This document shows, piece after piece, positions 36,085-45,622 of a DNA stretch of 64,000 nucleotides. A model generated the notes under the pieces. The model was not told the origin of the DNA and ran no database searches. It worked only from the letters and a program-made list of their open reading frames with translations. The stretch covers positions 294,501-358,500 of the forward strand of contig NZ_FXTK01000003.1 of NCBI RefSeq assembly GCF_900182695.1, in the 5' to 3' direction. Source of the stretch: Paracoccus laeviglucosivorans. Lineage in GTDB: Bacteria; Pseudomonadota; Alphaproteobacteria; Rhodobacterales; Rhodobacteraceae. How positions within the stretch are numbered: the stretch's first letter is position 1; each line of letters starts with the position of its first letter. Both the position numbers and the translations under genes were made by a program.

Positions 36085-36722
36085 TCGTCCAGACCTATAT
36101 CGACGGCACGCTTGGCCTCTTCCTTCAGGCGGGTCTCATAGGCCATCGAGATATGCTTGCGCAGTGCCTCCTCGGACCGCTTGGCGTCGCGGGCGTTGAT
36201 GGCATCGACGATTTCCTGATGTTCATCAAGGCTGACGGCATCGCGGCCCTTGGCCGCCAGCGTCGTGCGCGCCATCAGCGCCATGCTGCGATGGACCAGA
36301 TCAAGCTGTTGCACCAGATAACGGTTATGGGAGGCAAGGTGGATCTGGTGATGGAACCGCCGGTTCGACCGCGACAGCGCCTGCGGATCGCCCAAAATCC
36401 TGCGATCCTCCTCGACCATGCTGGCAAGGACGCGGATTTCCTCGGGTGTGGCGTGATTGGCGGCAAGGCGCGCGGCCAGCGCCTCAAGCTCGGCGCGGAC
36501 GGTGTAAAGTTCGGCCAGTTGGTTGTGATCCAGTGTCGCGATGATCAGGCTGCGCCCGTCGCGTTTCAGCATGGATTGTGTCTCAAGGCGCTGCAACGCT
36601 TCGCGCACCGGCGTGCGCGAGACGCCAAAACGCTCGGCCAGTTCGGATTCGACCAAGCGGTCGCCGGGGCGATAGGTGCCATTGTCAATGGCGGCAAGGA
36701 TCAGGGAATAGGCGTCTTTCAT
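36081..36722 (-). CDS. GntR-family (FadR subgroup, FCD domain) transcriptional regulator
   Basis: 213 residues. The winged helix (about 1-65) shows PGDRLVESELAERFGVSRTPVREAL; the C-terminal all-helical FCD effector domain holds metal-ligand-type residues (SNRRFHHQIHLASHN, DEHQEIVDAI, RKHISMA). FCD regulators sense small carboxylates, often with a bound metal. The ATG at 36722 begins the winged helix. It is first in a string with alkA and an esterase and is divergent from the HAD phosphatase gene. Its ligand is unknown. Confidence 0.92.
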   Translation of the reverse strand: MKDAYSLILAAIDNGTYRPGDRLVESELAERFGVSRTPVREALQRLETQSMLKRDGRSLIIATLDHNQLAELYTVRAELEALAARLAANHATPEEIRVLASMVEEDRRILGDPQALSRSNRRFHHQIHLASHNRYLVQQLDLVHRSMALMARTTLAAKGRDAVSLDEHQEIVDAINARDAKRSEEALRKHISMAYETRLKEEAKRAVDIGLDE

Positions 36723-36812
36723 GCGCGCACGATTCCCGGTCGGGCGCAGGATTGCAAGCACGGCTTGCGGCTCGGGATTGCAAGCGCCCTGCTGCGGGCT
36801 TAGGCAGGTGAC

Positions 36813-37493
36813 ATGGATTTCAAGCACGTCACCACCTGGATCTTTGATCTGGACAACACGCTTTACGCGCCCGAGATGCAGCTTTTCGCCCAGATCGAAA
36901 AGCGCATGACCGCCTATGTGATGCGCGAATTGCGCGTCCCCGAGGCCGAGGCGAACCACCTGCGCGACCACTACTGGCGCGCGCATGGGACCACACTGTC
37001 GGGGCTGATGGCGGAACATGCGATCGACCCGCTGCCCTATCTGCGCGAAGTCCATGACATCGACTTTTCCCACCTGACGCCCGCGCCGGAGCTGGCCGCG
37101 CTGATCTCTGGCCTGCCGGGGCGCAAGATCGTGCATACGAACGGTGATGTGGAATATGCCGCGCGCGTGCTGCACCATCGCGGACTTTCGGTGTTCGATG
37201 AGGTGCATGGCATTGATTCCGTGGGCTTCCTGCCCAAGCCCGATCCCCGCGCCTATGATGCGGTGATCAAGGCAGCAGGCTTTGACCCCGCCCATGCCGC
37301 GATGTTCGAAGACGACCCCCGCAACCTGAGCGTCCCACATGCGCTGGGGATGCGGACGGTTCTGGTCGGCGCGGGCATGATCGGGCCGGATCCGCTGGCC
37401 CCCGACCACCCCCATGGCCCGCATGTGCAGCATCGCACGAACGACCTGACCGCATTCCTGCGCGCGCTGGGGGAAGATGATGGACGACACTGA
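36813..37493 (+). CDS. HAD-superfamily pyrimidine 5'-nucleotidase-like phosphatase
   Basis: 226 residues. HAD motif I WIFDLDNTLY (D12 nucleophile, D14), motif II HTNGD, motif III lysine in KPDPRAY and motif IV FEDDPRNL are all present. The family (SDT1/PHM8-like) dephosphorylates pyrimidine nucleotides. It overlaps the following ubiH-like gene by 14 to 17 bases, so they are probably co-translated. Confidence 0.9.
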   Translation: MDFKHVTTWIFDLDNTLYAPEMQLFAQIEKRMTAYVMRELRVPEAEANHLRDHYWRAHGTTLSGLMAEHAIDPLPYLREVHDIDFSHLTPAPELAALISGLPGRKIVHTNGDVEYAARVLHHRGLSVFDEVHGIDSVGFLPKPDPRAYDAVIKAAGFDPAHAAMFEDDPRNLSVPHALGMRTVLVGAGMIGPDPLAPDHPHGPHVQHRTNDLTAFLRALGEDDGRH

Positions 37494-38664
37494 CATCCTG
37501 ATTTCCGGCGGCGGCATCGCCGGTCTGGTCGCTGCGGCGGCGTTCGGCGCAGCGGGCCATGCGGTCACGCTGGTCGATCCCGCGCCGCCCGTCACCGACG
37601 AAGGGGCCGAGGGTGCCGATCTGCGCAGCACAGCTTTCCTGCAACCCTCGGTCACTGTGCTGAAAGCGGCCGGACTGTGGGACGGGCTTGCCCCCCATGC
37701 GACCGCCCTGCAAATCATGCGGATCATCGACGCGGGCGGCGATCTGTCGCAGGCCCGGCTAAGCCGCGACTTCGATGCGTCCGAGATTTCCGACCAGCCC
37801 TTTGGCTGGAACCTGCCCAACTGGCTGCTGAAGCGCGAAATTGCGGCGCGGCTGGCCAGCCTGCCCAATGTGCGCTTTTTGCAAGGTGTGGGAACCGCCG
37901 CGCTGGTCGCCCGCGATGCCGAGGCATTGGTGACGCTGACCGATGGCACACGCATCCGCGCCCGTCTGGTGATCGGCGCGGATGGGCGCAATTCGCCTGT
38001 CCGCACCGCACTTGGCATCGGGACGCGGACCCTGCGCTACGGCCAAAAGGCGCTGGCATTCGCCGTGACGCATGATCGCCCGCATGAAAACGTCTCAACC
38101 GAGATCCACCGTTCGGGCGGGCCGTTCACACTGGTTCCCCTACCCGACCGCGATGGCAAGCCCTGCTCTGCCGTGGTCTGGATGGAGCGTGGCCCCGAGG
38201 TTGCCCGCCTGCGCGCCCTGCCACCCGGCGATTTCGCTGACGCGCTGAACACCCGGTCCGCAGGCGTGCTGGGGCATCTGACGCAGGCGACGCGCCTGAC
38301 CGAATGGCCGATCATCAGCCAGATCGCCGACAGTTTTACCGGGCCACGCACCGCGCTGATTGCCGAAGCCGCGCATGTCGTGCCGCCCATCGGCGCGCAG
38401 GGCCTGAACATGAGCCTTGCCGATCTGGCCGACCTTCTGGCGCTGTCCGGCGATCGTCCGGGCGAGAAAGCGGGCCTTGACGCCTATAACCGCCGCCGCC
38501 GCCCCGAGGCGATGGCGCGGCTTCTGGGTATCGACGCGCTGAACCGCACCAGCATGATCGCAGCCCGTCCCCTGCGCGATCTGCGCGCAGCGGCGCTTGG
38601 CAGCCTTTACGCGGTGGCCCCGGTGCGCAAGCTGCTGATGCGGGCCGGGTTGGGGATGCACTGA
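37480..38664 (+). CDS. UbiH/UbiF/VisC-family FAD-dependent hydroxylase
   Basis: 394 residues (ATG 37477 is an alternative one codon up). The dinucleotide motif ISGGGIAGLVAA opens the protein; VIGADGRNSPVR (DG motif) and the C-terminal LIAEAAHVVPPIGAQGLNMSLADLADL (GD-type FAD motif) follow. These monooxygenases hydroxylate ubiquinone precursors at the membrane. Which ring position is modified (UbiH, UbiI, UbiF or UbiL type) cannot be decided from sequence alone. Confidence 0.9.
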   Translation: MDDTDILISGGGIAGLVAAAAFGAAGHAVTLVDPAPPVTDEGAEGADLRSTAFLQPSVTVLKAAGLWDGLAPHATALQIMRIIDAGGDLSQARLSRDFDASEISDQPFGWNLPNWLLKREIAARLASLPNVRFLQGVGTAALVARDAEALVTLTDGTRIRARLVIGADGRNSPVRTALGIGTRTLRYGQKALAFAVTHDRPHENVSTEIHRSGGPFTLVPLPDRDGKPCSAVVWMERGPEVARLRALPPGDFADALNTRSAGVLGHLTQATRLTEWPIISQIADSFTGPRTALIAEAAHVVPPIGAQGLNMSLADLADLLALSGDRPGEKAGLDAYNRRRRPEAMARLLGIDALNRTSMIAARPLRDLRAAALGSLYAVAPVRKLLMRAGLGMH

Positions 38665-38669
38665 TCTAT

Positions 38670-40034
38670 ATGGCCAAACCCGTCAACGCCTTCACCTGCA
38701 CCGCCTGCGGCGCGACCCACCGCAAATGGGCTGGCAAATGCGACGCCTGCGGCGCGTGGAACACCATCATCGAAGAAGCGCCCCTGTCCCAAGGTCCCGG
38801 TCGCGGGCTTGGCACGCTCAAGGGCAAGCCCGTGCCGCTCTCGGGCCTTGCCACGCAGGATGCGCCGCCGCCCCGCGCCCAGTCGGGCATCGCGGAACTG
38901 GACCGCGTTCTGGGCGGCGGGCTGGTGCCCGGTTCGGCCATTCTGGTCGGCGGGGATCCGGGCATCGGGAAATCTACGCTGCTGCTGCAGGCGGCGGCGG
39001 CATTCGCGCGGTCTGGCCAGCAGGCCATCTATATCTCGGGCGAGGAAGCCAGCGCACAGGTCCGCATGCGCGCGCAGCGGCTGGGTCTGGGCGATGCGCC
39101 CGTGCGGCTGGGCGCGGAAACCGCGTTGCGCGACATCCTGACCACGCTGGACGCCGAACGCCCCGATGTCGCCATCATCGATTCGATCCAGACGCTTTGG
39201 TCCGACCAGATCGAGGCCGCGCCCGGATCAGTTTCCCAGGTCCGCGCCACCGCGCATGAGCTGGTGACATTCGCCAAGCGGCGCGGCACGGCGGTGATCC
39301 TTGTGGGCCATGTCACCAAAGAAGGCCAGATCGCCGGTCCCCGCGTCGTCGAACACATGGTCGATACGGTGCTGTATTTCGAAGGCGAGCGTGGCCACCA
39401 GTTCCGCATCCTGCGCGCCCACAAGAACCGCTTCGGCCCGGCGGATGAGATCGGCGTGTTCGAGATGACCGGCGGCGGCCTGTCCGAGGTCGCCAACCCC
39501 TCGGCCCTGTTCCTGTCCGAAAGGGGCGAGCCCAGCCCCGGCTCGGCGGTATTCGCCGGGATCGAAGGCACGCGCCCCGTCCTGACCGAGGTGCAGGCGC
39601 TGGTCGCACCCTCGACGCTGGCAAGCCCCCGCCGCACCGTGGTCGGGCTGGATTCGGGCCGCGTGTCCACGATCCTTGCCGTGCTTGAGGCGCGCTGCGC
39701 GATTCCCTTCGCAGGTCTGGATGTTTTCCTGAATGTTGCCGGCGGGATGCGCGTGGCCGAACCTGCCGCTGACCTTGCGATTGCAGCGGCGCTTCTTAGC
39801 GCACGCGAGGATACGTCCCTGCCCGCCGACTGTGTCCTTTTCGGCGAAATCAGCCTTTCCGGTGCCTTGCGTCCGGTGTCTCAGGCGGAAAACAGGTTGA
39901 AAGAGGCGCAGAAACTTGGTTTTTCACGGGCAATCCTGCCTTCGGCCACCAAGGGCGAGGGTCTTGCCGGAATGCGGATCGACCGCACGCCGGATCTGAC
40001 AAGCTTCGTGGGCGACACGTTCGGCGCTGGCTGA
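38670..40034 (+). CDS. radA: DNA repair protein RadA (Sms)
   Basis: 454 residues. The N-terminal zinc finger CTACGATHRKWAGKCDACGAW is followed by the RecA-like core with Walker A GGDPGIGKST, the RadA-specific KNRFG motif (in AHKNRFGPADEIG) and a C-terminal Lon-protease-like domain (about 290-454) lacking protease activity. RadA is a hexameric helicase that extends recombination intermediates. It lies 5 bases after the ubiH-like gene and before cvpA. Confidence 0.97.
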   Translation: MAKPVNAFTCTACGATHRKWAGKCDACGAWNTIIEEAPLSQGPGRGLGTLKGKPVPLSGLATQDAPPPRAQSGIAELDRVLGGGLVPGSAILVGGDPGIGKSTLLLQAAAAFARSGQQAIYISGEEASAQVRMRAQRLGLGDAPVRLGAETALRDILTTLDAERPDVAIIDSIQTLWSDQIEAAPGSVSQVRATAHELVTFAKRRGTAVILVGHVTKEGQIAGPRVVEHMVDTVLYFEGERGHQFRILRAHKNRFGPADEIGVFEMTGGGLSEVANPSALFLSERGEPSPGSAVFAGIEGTRPVLTEVQALVAPSTLASPRRTVVGLDSGRVSTILAVLEARCAIPFAGLDVFLNVAGGMRVAEPAADLAIAAALLSAREDTSLPADCVLFGEISLSGALRPVSQAENRLKEAQKLGFSRAILPSATKGEGLAGMRIDRTPDLTSFVGDTFGAG

Positions 40035-40080
40035 ACGGGGCGACCACCCAAACGCGGATCAACCGCGAAAGGGCGTGACA

Positions 40081-40689
40081 ATGGACGGTTTCACCATCAT
40101 CGACGGCGTTGTGGCGGCCGTCGTCATCCTCTCCGCGATCCTGGCCTATTCGCGTGGCTTCGTGCGCGAATCGCTCGCCATCCTTGGCTGGATCGGCGCG
40201 GCGGTGCTGGCCTTCATCTTCGCCCCGACCGTCCGGCCCATGGTGGCACAGGTTCCGGTGTTGAACAAATTCCTGTCCGACAGTTGCGAACTGGCGACCA
40301 TCGCCGCATTTGCGGCAGTCTTTGCACTGGCGCTGGTGCTGTTTTCGATCATCACGCCGCTGTTTTCCTCGGTCGTGCAGCGTTCGGCGCTTGGTGGCGT
40401 CGATCAGGGCATGGGCTTTCTGTTCGGTGTGGCGCGCGGCATCCTGCTCGTGGCTGTGGCGTTCATCGTCTATGACCGTGTGATGGCAACGCAACCCGTC
40501 GCAATGGTCGATAATTCCCGTTCGGCGCAGGTTTTCGAACGCATGAGCAGCCAGATGGACCAGCAGATCCCTCAGGATGCGCCGGGCTGGGTTGTGTCGC
40601 GTTATGAGCAGCTTGTGCGTGGTTGCGCCGTGACGCAGCCGGTCGATGCCGGAACCGCCACCCCGGCCCCCGCCGCCCCGGCCAACTGA
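40081..40689 (+). CDS. cvpA: CvpA-family membrane protein
   Basis: 202 residues with four N-terminal membrane helices (about 7-25, 33-52, 70-95 and 110-130) and a polar C-terminal third ending in an Ala/Pro tail. VVILSAILAYSRGFVRESLAILGWIGA is the family start. CvpA is needed for colicin V export and envelope homeostasis in E. coli. GAAAGGG precedes ATG 40081; GTG 40075 is possible. Its position just before purF is as in E. coli, where the two genes form an operon. Confidence 0.9.
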   Translation: MDGFTIIDGVVAAVVILSAILAYSRGFVRESLAILGWIGAAVLAFIFAPTVRPMVAQVPVLNKFLSDSCELATIAAFAAVFALALVLFSIITPLFSSVVQRSALGGVDQGMGFLFGVARGILLVAVAFIVYDRVMATQPVAMVDNSRSAQVFERMSSQMDQQIPQDAPGWVVSRYEQLVRGCAVTQPVDAGTATPAPAAPAN

Positions 40690-40836
40690 TCCGCGACAAG
40701 ATTAGTGACCAATTCGTGACAGATAATGCGCCCTGCCTGCCCGGCGGGGCGTGACTTTATCCGCCCAAGCCCCTATATGTGGCGCGAACAAGCGCCACTA
40801 TGTAGCCCTCCCCCCTACTAGCCCCATGAGTCGGTG

Positions 40837-42333
40837 ATGATGCAGCCATTTCTTGCCCATCCCTTCGATCACGACCGCCTGCATGAAGAATGCGGCGTTT
40901 TCGGTGTGATCGGTGTCGCGGATGCCGCGAATTTTGTCGCCCTTGGCCTTCATGCCCTGCAACATCGCGGGCAGGAAGCCGGGGGAATCATCAGCCACGA
41001 CGCGGAACAGGGCTTCAACAGCGCCCACCGCTTCGGCTATGTCCGCGACAACTTCACCAAGCAATCGCTGATGGAGACGCTGCCCGGCTCGCTGGCCATC
41101 GGCCATGTGCGCTATTCGACCGCAGGCACCAAGGCCGCGACCGCGATCCGCGACGTGCAGCCCTTTTTCGGCGAATTCGCCATGGGTGGCTGCGCCGTCG
41201 CCCATAATGGCAATATCACCAACGCCATGGCCCTGCGCCGTGAGTTGATCGAGCGCGGCTCGATCTTCCAGTCGTCCAGCGACAGCGAATGCATCATTCA
41301 CCTAATGGCGCGCTCGATCCAGCGCAACATCCCCGAACGGATGAAGGACGCGCTGCGCCGCGTCGAAGGCGCGTTCTCAGTCATCGCCATGACCCGCACC
41401 AAGCTGATCGGCGTCCGCGACCCGCTGGGCGTGCGCCCGCTGGTTCTGGGCAAGGTGGGCGATGACGGCTTTGCACTGGCGTCTGAGACCTGCGCGCTGG
41501 ACATCATCGGCGCCGAATTCGTCCGCGAAATCGAACCCGGTGAGATGGTGGTGATCTCGCAGGGCAATGTCGAAAGCTCGCGCCCCTTCGGTCCCTCGAC
41601 CGGGCGGTTCTGCATCTTTGAACACGTCTATTTCTCGCGTCCCGATTCGATCATCGGCGGGCGTTCAGTCTATGAAACCCGCCGCCAGATTGGCGTGGAA
41701 CTGGCCCGCGAAGCCCCGATCGAAGCCGATCTGGTCTGCCCCGTCCCCGATTCGGGCACGCCTGCCGCCATCGGTTACGCGCATGAAAGCGGCATCCCCT
41801 TCGGCATGGGCATCATCCGCAACCAATATATGGGCCGGACCTTCATCGAGCCGACCGAGCAGATTCGCAACATGGGCGTGCGGCTGAAGCTGAACGTGAA
41901 CCGGGCGCTGGTCGCGGGCAAGCGCGTCGTGCTGGTGGACGATTCGGTGGTGCGCGGTACCACCTCGCGCAAGATCAAGGACATGATCCTGGATGCCGGC
42001 GCGGCCGAGGTGCATTTCCGCATCGCGTCGCCGCCGACTGCCTGGCCGTGCTTCTACGGCGTCGATACCCCCGACCGTGAAAAGCTGCTGGCCGCGCAGA
42101 TGTCGGAAGACGAGATGCGCGACTGGATCGGCGTTGACAGCCTTGCCTTCGTCTCTCTGGACGGGCTTTACCGTGCCGCGGGCGAGGCCAAGGGCCGCAA
42201 CAATTCCTGCCCGCAATATTGCGATGCCTGCTTCTCGGGCGACTATCCGGTCGCACCCTTCGACCAGCTGGAACGCGGCTTCCGCATGAAGCCCAATTCC
42301 GAGACCGCCGAATTGGGCCACGCCGCCGAGTGA
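40837..42333 (+). CDS. purF: Amidophosphoribosyltransferase
   Basis: About 498 residues. PurF makes phosphoribosylamine from PRPP and glutamine, the first committed step of purine synthesis. The N-terminal nucleophile of the glutaminase domain is the Cys in EECGVFGV, after an 18-residue propeptide to be removed. HNGNI and SSSDSE mark the Ntn domain, and VLVDDSVVRGTTS is the PRPP loop. The four cysteines that would hold an Fe-S cluster are CIFE..., CPQYCDACF and others, as in the Bacillus-type enzyme. Starts GTG 40834 and ATG 40840 are in frame too; no strong ribosome binding site. Confidence 0.96.
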   Translation: MMQPFLAHPFDHDRLHEECGVFGVIGVADAANFVALGLHALQHRGQEAGGIISHDAEQGFNSAHRFGYVRDNFTKQSLMETLPGSLAIGHVRYSTAGTKAATAIRDVQPFFGEFAMGGCAVAHNGNITNAMALRRELIERGSIFQSSSDSECIIHLMARSIQRNIPERMKDALRRVEGAFSVIAMTRTKLIGVRDPLGVRPLVLGKVGDDGFALASETCALDIIGAEFVREIEPGEMVVISQGNVESSRPFGPSTGRFCIFEHVYFSRPDSIIGGRSVYETRRQIGVELAREAPIEADLVCPVPDSGTPAAIGYAHESGIPFGMGIIRNQYMGRTFIEPTEQIRNMGVRLKLNVNRALVAGKRVVLVDDSVVRGTTSRKIKDMILDAGAAEVHFRIASPPTAWPCFYGVDTPDREKLLAAQMSEDEMRDWIGVDSLAFVSLDGLYRAAGEAKGRNNSCPQYCDACFSGDYPVAPFDQLERGFRMKPNSETAELGHAAE

Positions 42334-42357
42334 TTGCGGTCAGCGACACCGGACATC

Positions 42358-42392
42358 AAAAAAGGCGGGGGTTCGATGCCCCCGCCTTTTTT
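42358..42392. terminator. Bidirectional Rho-independent terminator between purF and phoR
   Basis: GGCGGGGG and CCCCCGCC arms with a 7-base loop, flanked by six A on the left and six T on the right, give an 8-bp GC stem extended by A-T pairs. It suits termination from both sides of this convergent pair. Confidence 0.93.
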
Positions 42393-42406
42393 CGTTCCCC
42401 CCAGGA

Positions 42407-43459
42407 TCAAAGCCGCCCGACGCTTTCGGGTAGCATCACGATAAAGCGGCTACCCTGTCCCTTCTCGCTTTCGATCCGCAGTCGTCCACGGTGACGGCTG
42501 ACGATGTGCTTGACGATCGCCAGCCCCAGTCCAGTCCCGCCCTGCTCGCGCGAACGGTGGGTATCGACGCGGTAGAACCGCTCGGTCAGGCGCGGCAGGT
42601 GGCGCGGATCGATCCCCTCGCCCTTATCGGCAACGGTCACGGTCCAGGCCGCGCCGCGCATCACCGGCTCATGTTCCAACCGCTCCAGCGCCACGGTCAC
42701 CAGACCGCCGCTTGCGCCATATTTCACCGCATTTTCGATCAGGTTGTGGAACACCTGCAAAAGCTGGTCGGGATCACCTGGAACCATGACCTGCCGCTGC
42801 GTTCCGACCTGCTCGATCTCGACACCCGCCATATCGGCCGATCCGGTCTGCGCCGTCACGACACCGCGCAGCAATGCTGCAATATCAATGGTTTCGACCG
42901 GGCGGCGACGTTCGTCCTGTTCGACCCGGCTCAGCGACAACAGGTCACCGATCAGGCGGTTCATCCGTCCCGCCTCACGCTCCATGATGTCCAGAAAACG
43001 ATCGCGCGCGTTGGGATCATTGCGGGCGGGACCGCGCAGCGTCTCGATGAACCCCATCAGAGCGGTCAGCGGCGTGCGCAATTCATGGCTGACATTGGCC
43101 ACGAAATCGCGGCGCATCTGCTCGGTTTCCTCATCGCGCGAGCGGTCCTCGATGACAATGGCCGCACCCGGCCCGCCCGACAGGCGTTGGCCGGTCACCG
43201 TAACCTCGCAAAAGACGCCGCGACCCTGGGACATGATTGTGGCGTTCAGCCGCGCGCGGTCCTCTCCGGCAAGCACGGCATCCAGCGCGGCATTCACCTC
43301 GGGGTGACGCAGCACCGTGACAAAGGGCCGGGCCGAAGGGATCGGGCCCAGCAGAACCTCGGCTGCGTCATTGGCACCGATCAGCCGCGACTGGCCGTCC
43401 ACGACCAGCATCGGCACTGTGACCGCCTTGAGTATCTGGCGCAGATCGTCGGGGTTCAT
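42407..43459 (-). CDS. phoR: PhoR-type sensor histidine kinase
   Basis: 350 residues. A PAS domain (about 8-105) is followed by HisKA with phospho-acceptor H125 in FVANVSHELRTPLTAL and a HATPase with NLIENAVKYG (N box), DKGEGIDP (G1) and GGTGLGLAIVKHI (G2). The HisKA sequence is PhoR-like, the phosphate-limitation kinase. No membrane segment is present, unlike E. coli PhoR. The ATG overlaps the gamma carbonic anhydrase stop. phoB and pst genes are not in the window, so the phosphate role is inferred. Confidence 0.82.
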   Translation of the reverse strand: MNPDDLRQILKAVTVPMLVVDGQSRLIGANDAAEVLLGPIPSARPFVTVLRHPEVNAALDAVLAGEDRARLNATIMSQGRGVFCEVTVTGQRLSGGPGAAIVIEDRSRDEETEQMRRDFVANVSHELRTPLTALMGFIETLRGPARNDPNARDRFLDIMEREAGRMNRLIGDLLSLSRVEQDERRRPVETIDIAALLRGVVTAQTGSADMAGVEIEQVGTQRQVMVPGDPDQLLQVFHNLIENAVKYGASGGLVTVALERLEHEPVMRGAAWTVTVADKGEGIDPRHLPRLTERFYRVDTHRSREQGGTGLGLAIVKHIVSRHRGRLRIESEKGQGSRFIVMLPESVGRL

Positions 43460-43980
43460 GCCTGCACCGGCTGCATCCCGGCACGGAACCGCGCGGCATT
43501 CTGGCGGTAGCGTTCTGCGGATTTCAACAAATCCGCCCGCGCGGCATCGTCCAGTTCGCGCACGATCCGGCCCGGCGCGCCCATGACCAGCGAACCGGGC
43601 GGGATCACTTTGCCCTCGGCCACCAGCGCGCCGGCACCGATCAGCGAGCCTGCACCGATATGCGCGCCGTTCAGGATGATCGCGCCCATGCCGATCAGCA
43701 CCCCATCCTCGATCGTGCAGCCGTGCAGGATGGCGCGATGGCCGATGGTGCAATCGGCGCCGACGGTCAGTGGCTTGCCCGGATCGACATGGCAGACCGT
43801 CAAGTCTTGCACGTTCGAGCCGCGCCCGATGCGGATCAGGTCGTTGTCGCCACGCAGGACGGCACCGAACCAGACGCTCGCCCCCTCCTCCAGCACGACA
43901 TTGCCCATGACCTGCGCGTCGGGCGCAACCCAAGCGTCGTGTCCCAGTTGCGGCGCTTTGCCGTCAAGTTCCCAGATCAA
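43456..43980 (-). CDS. Gamma-class carbonic anhydrase-like protein
   Basis: 174 residues of left-handed beta-helix repeats. Zinc-ligand histidines H64, H81 and H86 are present ([15 protein letters not shown]), as in the Cam/YrdA group. The start is TTG at 43980, overlapping the gmk stop as TTGA; no in-frame ATG fits the family start ([12 protein letters not shown]). YrdA-like members often show weak or no CO2 hydration, so activity is uncertain. Confidence 0.9.
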   Translation of the reverse strand: MIWELDGKAPQLGHDAWVAPDAQVMGNVVLEEGASVWFGAVLRGDNDLIRIGRGSNVQDLTVCHVDPGKPLTVGADCTIGHRAILHGCTIEDGVLIGMGAIILNGAHIGAGSLIGAGALVAEGKVIPPGSLVMGAPGRIVRELDDAARADLLKSAERYRQNAARFRAGMQPVQA

Positions 43981-44606
43981 TGCTGTTCCTCCATCAGGCG
44001 GCGGACAAAGGGGCCAAGCCCGACCTGCCGCGCGCGGCGGGCGCGTTCGGCGGTCAGGATCGTTTTCAGGCTTTCGGTGCTTTCGTCCAGATCTTCGTTG
44101 ACGATGACGTAATCGTATTCGGCCCAGTGGCTGATCTCGTCGCGGCTTTTCTGCATCCGCGCGGCGATCACCTCGGCCGTGTCCTGCTGGCGCGAGACAA
44201 GGCGGCGCTCAAGCTCGGCCAGGCTGGGCGGCAGCACGAAGATCGACACGACATGCGCCCCAAGGACCGAGGCGCGGATCTGCTGCCCGCCCTGCCAGTC
44301 CACGTCGAACAAGGTATCGCGACCGGCATTCATCGCCTCGGCGACCGGGCCGCGCGGCGTGCCGTAAAGATTGCCGAACACCTCGGCATGTTCCAGCATG
44401 TCGCCCGCGCCGACCATGGCATTGAACTGTTCCTTGTCACGGAAATAGTAATGCTCGCCCTCGACCTCGCCGGGCCGAGGTTTGCGGGTGGTGGCGGATA
44501 CCGAAAAGCGCAGGCTGGGATCCCATGCCATCAGCCGACGCGCCAGCGTCGATTTCCCCGCACCCGAGGGCGAGGACAGGATGATCAGAAGCCCGCTGCG
44601 TTCCAT
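43977..44606 (-). CDS. gmk: Guanylate kinase
   Basis: 209 residues. P-loop [15 protein letters not shown] near the N-terminus, GMP-binding stretch [17 protein letters not shown], and the [11 protein letters not shown] and lid segments are diagnostic. It phosphorylates GMP to GDP with ATP in nucleotide metabolism. First gene of a three-gene overlapping string with the gamma carbonic anhydrase and phoR. Confidence 0.96.
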   Translation of the reverse strand: MERSGLLIILSSPSGAGKSTLARRLMAWDPSLRFSVSATTRKPRPGEVEGEHYYFRDKEQFNAMVGAGDMLEHAEVFGNLYGTPRGPVAEAMNAGRDTLFDVDWQGGQQIRASVLGAHVVSIFVLPPSLAELERRLVSRQQDTAEVIAARMQKSRDEISHWAEYDYVIVNEDLDESTESLKTILTAERARRARQVGLGPFVRRLMEEQH

Positions 44607-44791
44607 GCGTTCCGATCTCCTTCTGTATCGTCTTATGAACGGCGCATGAATGGCGCAGCGCAGGGTGTGGGGTCAAGCCCCCCGCCCCTGCGGCTTCTTA
44701 ACCATCGGGCAAGAATTTGCTCGGAACTGATGAATAAAAGGTTTAAGTTCCCGCTGTATCACGAGTTTGTTTTTCATCAGGTTGGTCAGTT

Positions 44792-45565
44792 ATGTCCGAA
44801 GATTACGGTCAGGGCGATGTCATACGCCCATTGCAGCACGACAAGTCCGGTAAAGGTAAGCTGCTGCAGCTTGCCGATTATGAGCCGGTCCATCCCGACC
44901 GCATCATGGGTGAGATGCGCGGTTACTGGGAAGGTCTGCGGCACGGTCGTGCGATCCCCACACGCAGCGATGTCGAGCCGCGCGGTATCCGCAGGTCGCT
45001 GGATTATGCGTTCATTCTTGAACGCATCGCGCCGGGTGCGGCACGCTTCCGTCTGGCCGGGCGGCACCTGATCGACCTGATGGGGATGGAAGTGCGCGGG
45101 ATGCCGCTATGTTCGCTGATGCAGCCTTCGTCGCGCGGGCGGCTGTCGGATGTGTTGGAAAGCGTGTTTCGCGGCCCGCAAATCGCTGAAATCTCGCTGC
45201 AATCCGACGCGGATTATGGCCAACCGGGATTGGCGGGCAAGATGCTGATTTTGCCGCTGCGCTCGGATCTGGGGGACGTCACACGCGCGCTTGGCTGCAT
45301 CGTGACCGAGGGCGGCATCGGTCAGTCCCCGCGCCGCTTCGATCTGGTCGCGGAACAGGTGATGCCGGTCATTCCGGGTGCCAAGATCGTCGAGCCCTCG
45401 GCTTCGATCACCGGCTTTGCCGAGGAACCGGAACGCTGGCGCGTCGCCAGATCGTCAGTCAGTCGAAAGGCCGCCGTCAAAAAGGCGCAGGCGAACGATG
45501 AAACGCCTGAGGAACGTCGCGCGCGTTTCCGGCTGGTCGGAACCCCGCCCCTTCACGATCATTGA
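44792..45565 (+). CDS. PAS_5-type PAS-domain protein
   Basis: 257 residues. The N-terminal two thirds (about 30-180) resemble the alphaproteobacterial PAS_5 family: MRGYWEGLRHGRAIPTRSDVEPRGI, then FRLAGRHLIDLMGMEVRGMPL. The C-terminal ~60 residues are basic and disordered-looking (SSVSRKAAVKKAQ). No output domain is attached, so it may work as a stand-alone sensor or adaptor. Transcribed alone, ending at a good terminator; divergent from gmk. Confidence 0.8.
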   Translation: MSEDYGQGDVIRPLQHDKSGKGKLLQLADYEPVHPDRIMGEMRGYWEGLRHGRAIPTRSDVEPRGIRRSLDYAFILERIAPGAARFRLAGRHLIDLMGMEVRGMPLCSLMQPSSRGRLSDVLESVFRGPQIAEISLQSDADYGQPGLAGKMLILPLRSDLGDVTRALGCIVTEGGIGQSPRRFDLVAEQVMPVIPGAKIVEPSASITGFAEEPERWRVARSSVSRKAAVKKAQANDETPEERRARFRLVGTPPLHDH

Positions 45566-45578
45566 GCCGGAATGGAAA

Positions 45579-45604
45579 ACGGCGGCAGATTTCTCTGCCG
45601 CCGT
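45579..45604 (+). terminator. Rho-independent terminator after the PAS gene
   Basis: Perfect 11-bp stem ACGGCGGCAGA / TCTGCCGCCGT with a TTTC loop, then ATTTCGTTTC. Convergent with the DAHP synthase gene, whose stop is 19 bases further on. Confidence 0.85.
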
Positions 45605-45622
45605 ATTTCGTTTCAGTCCTGC

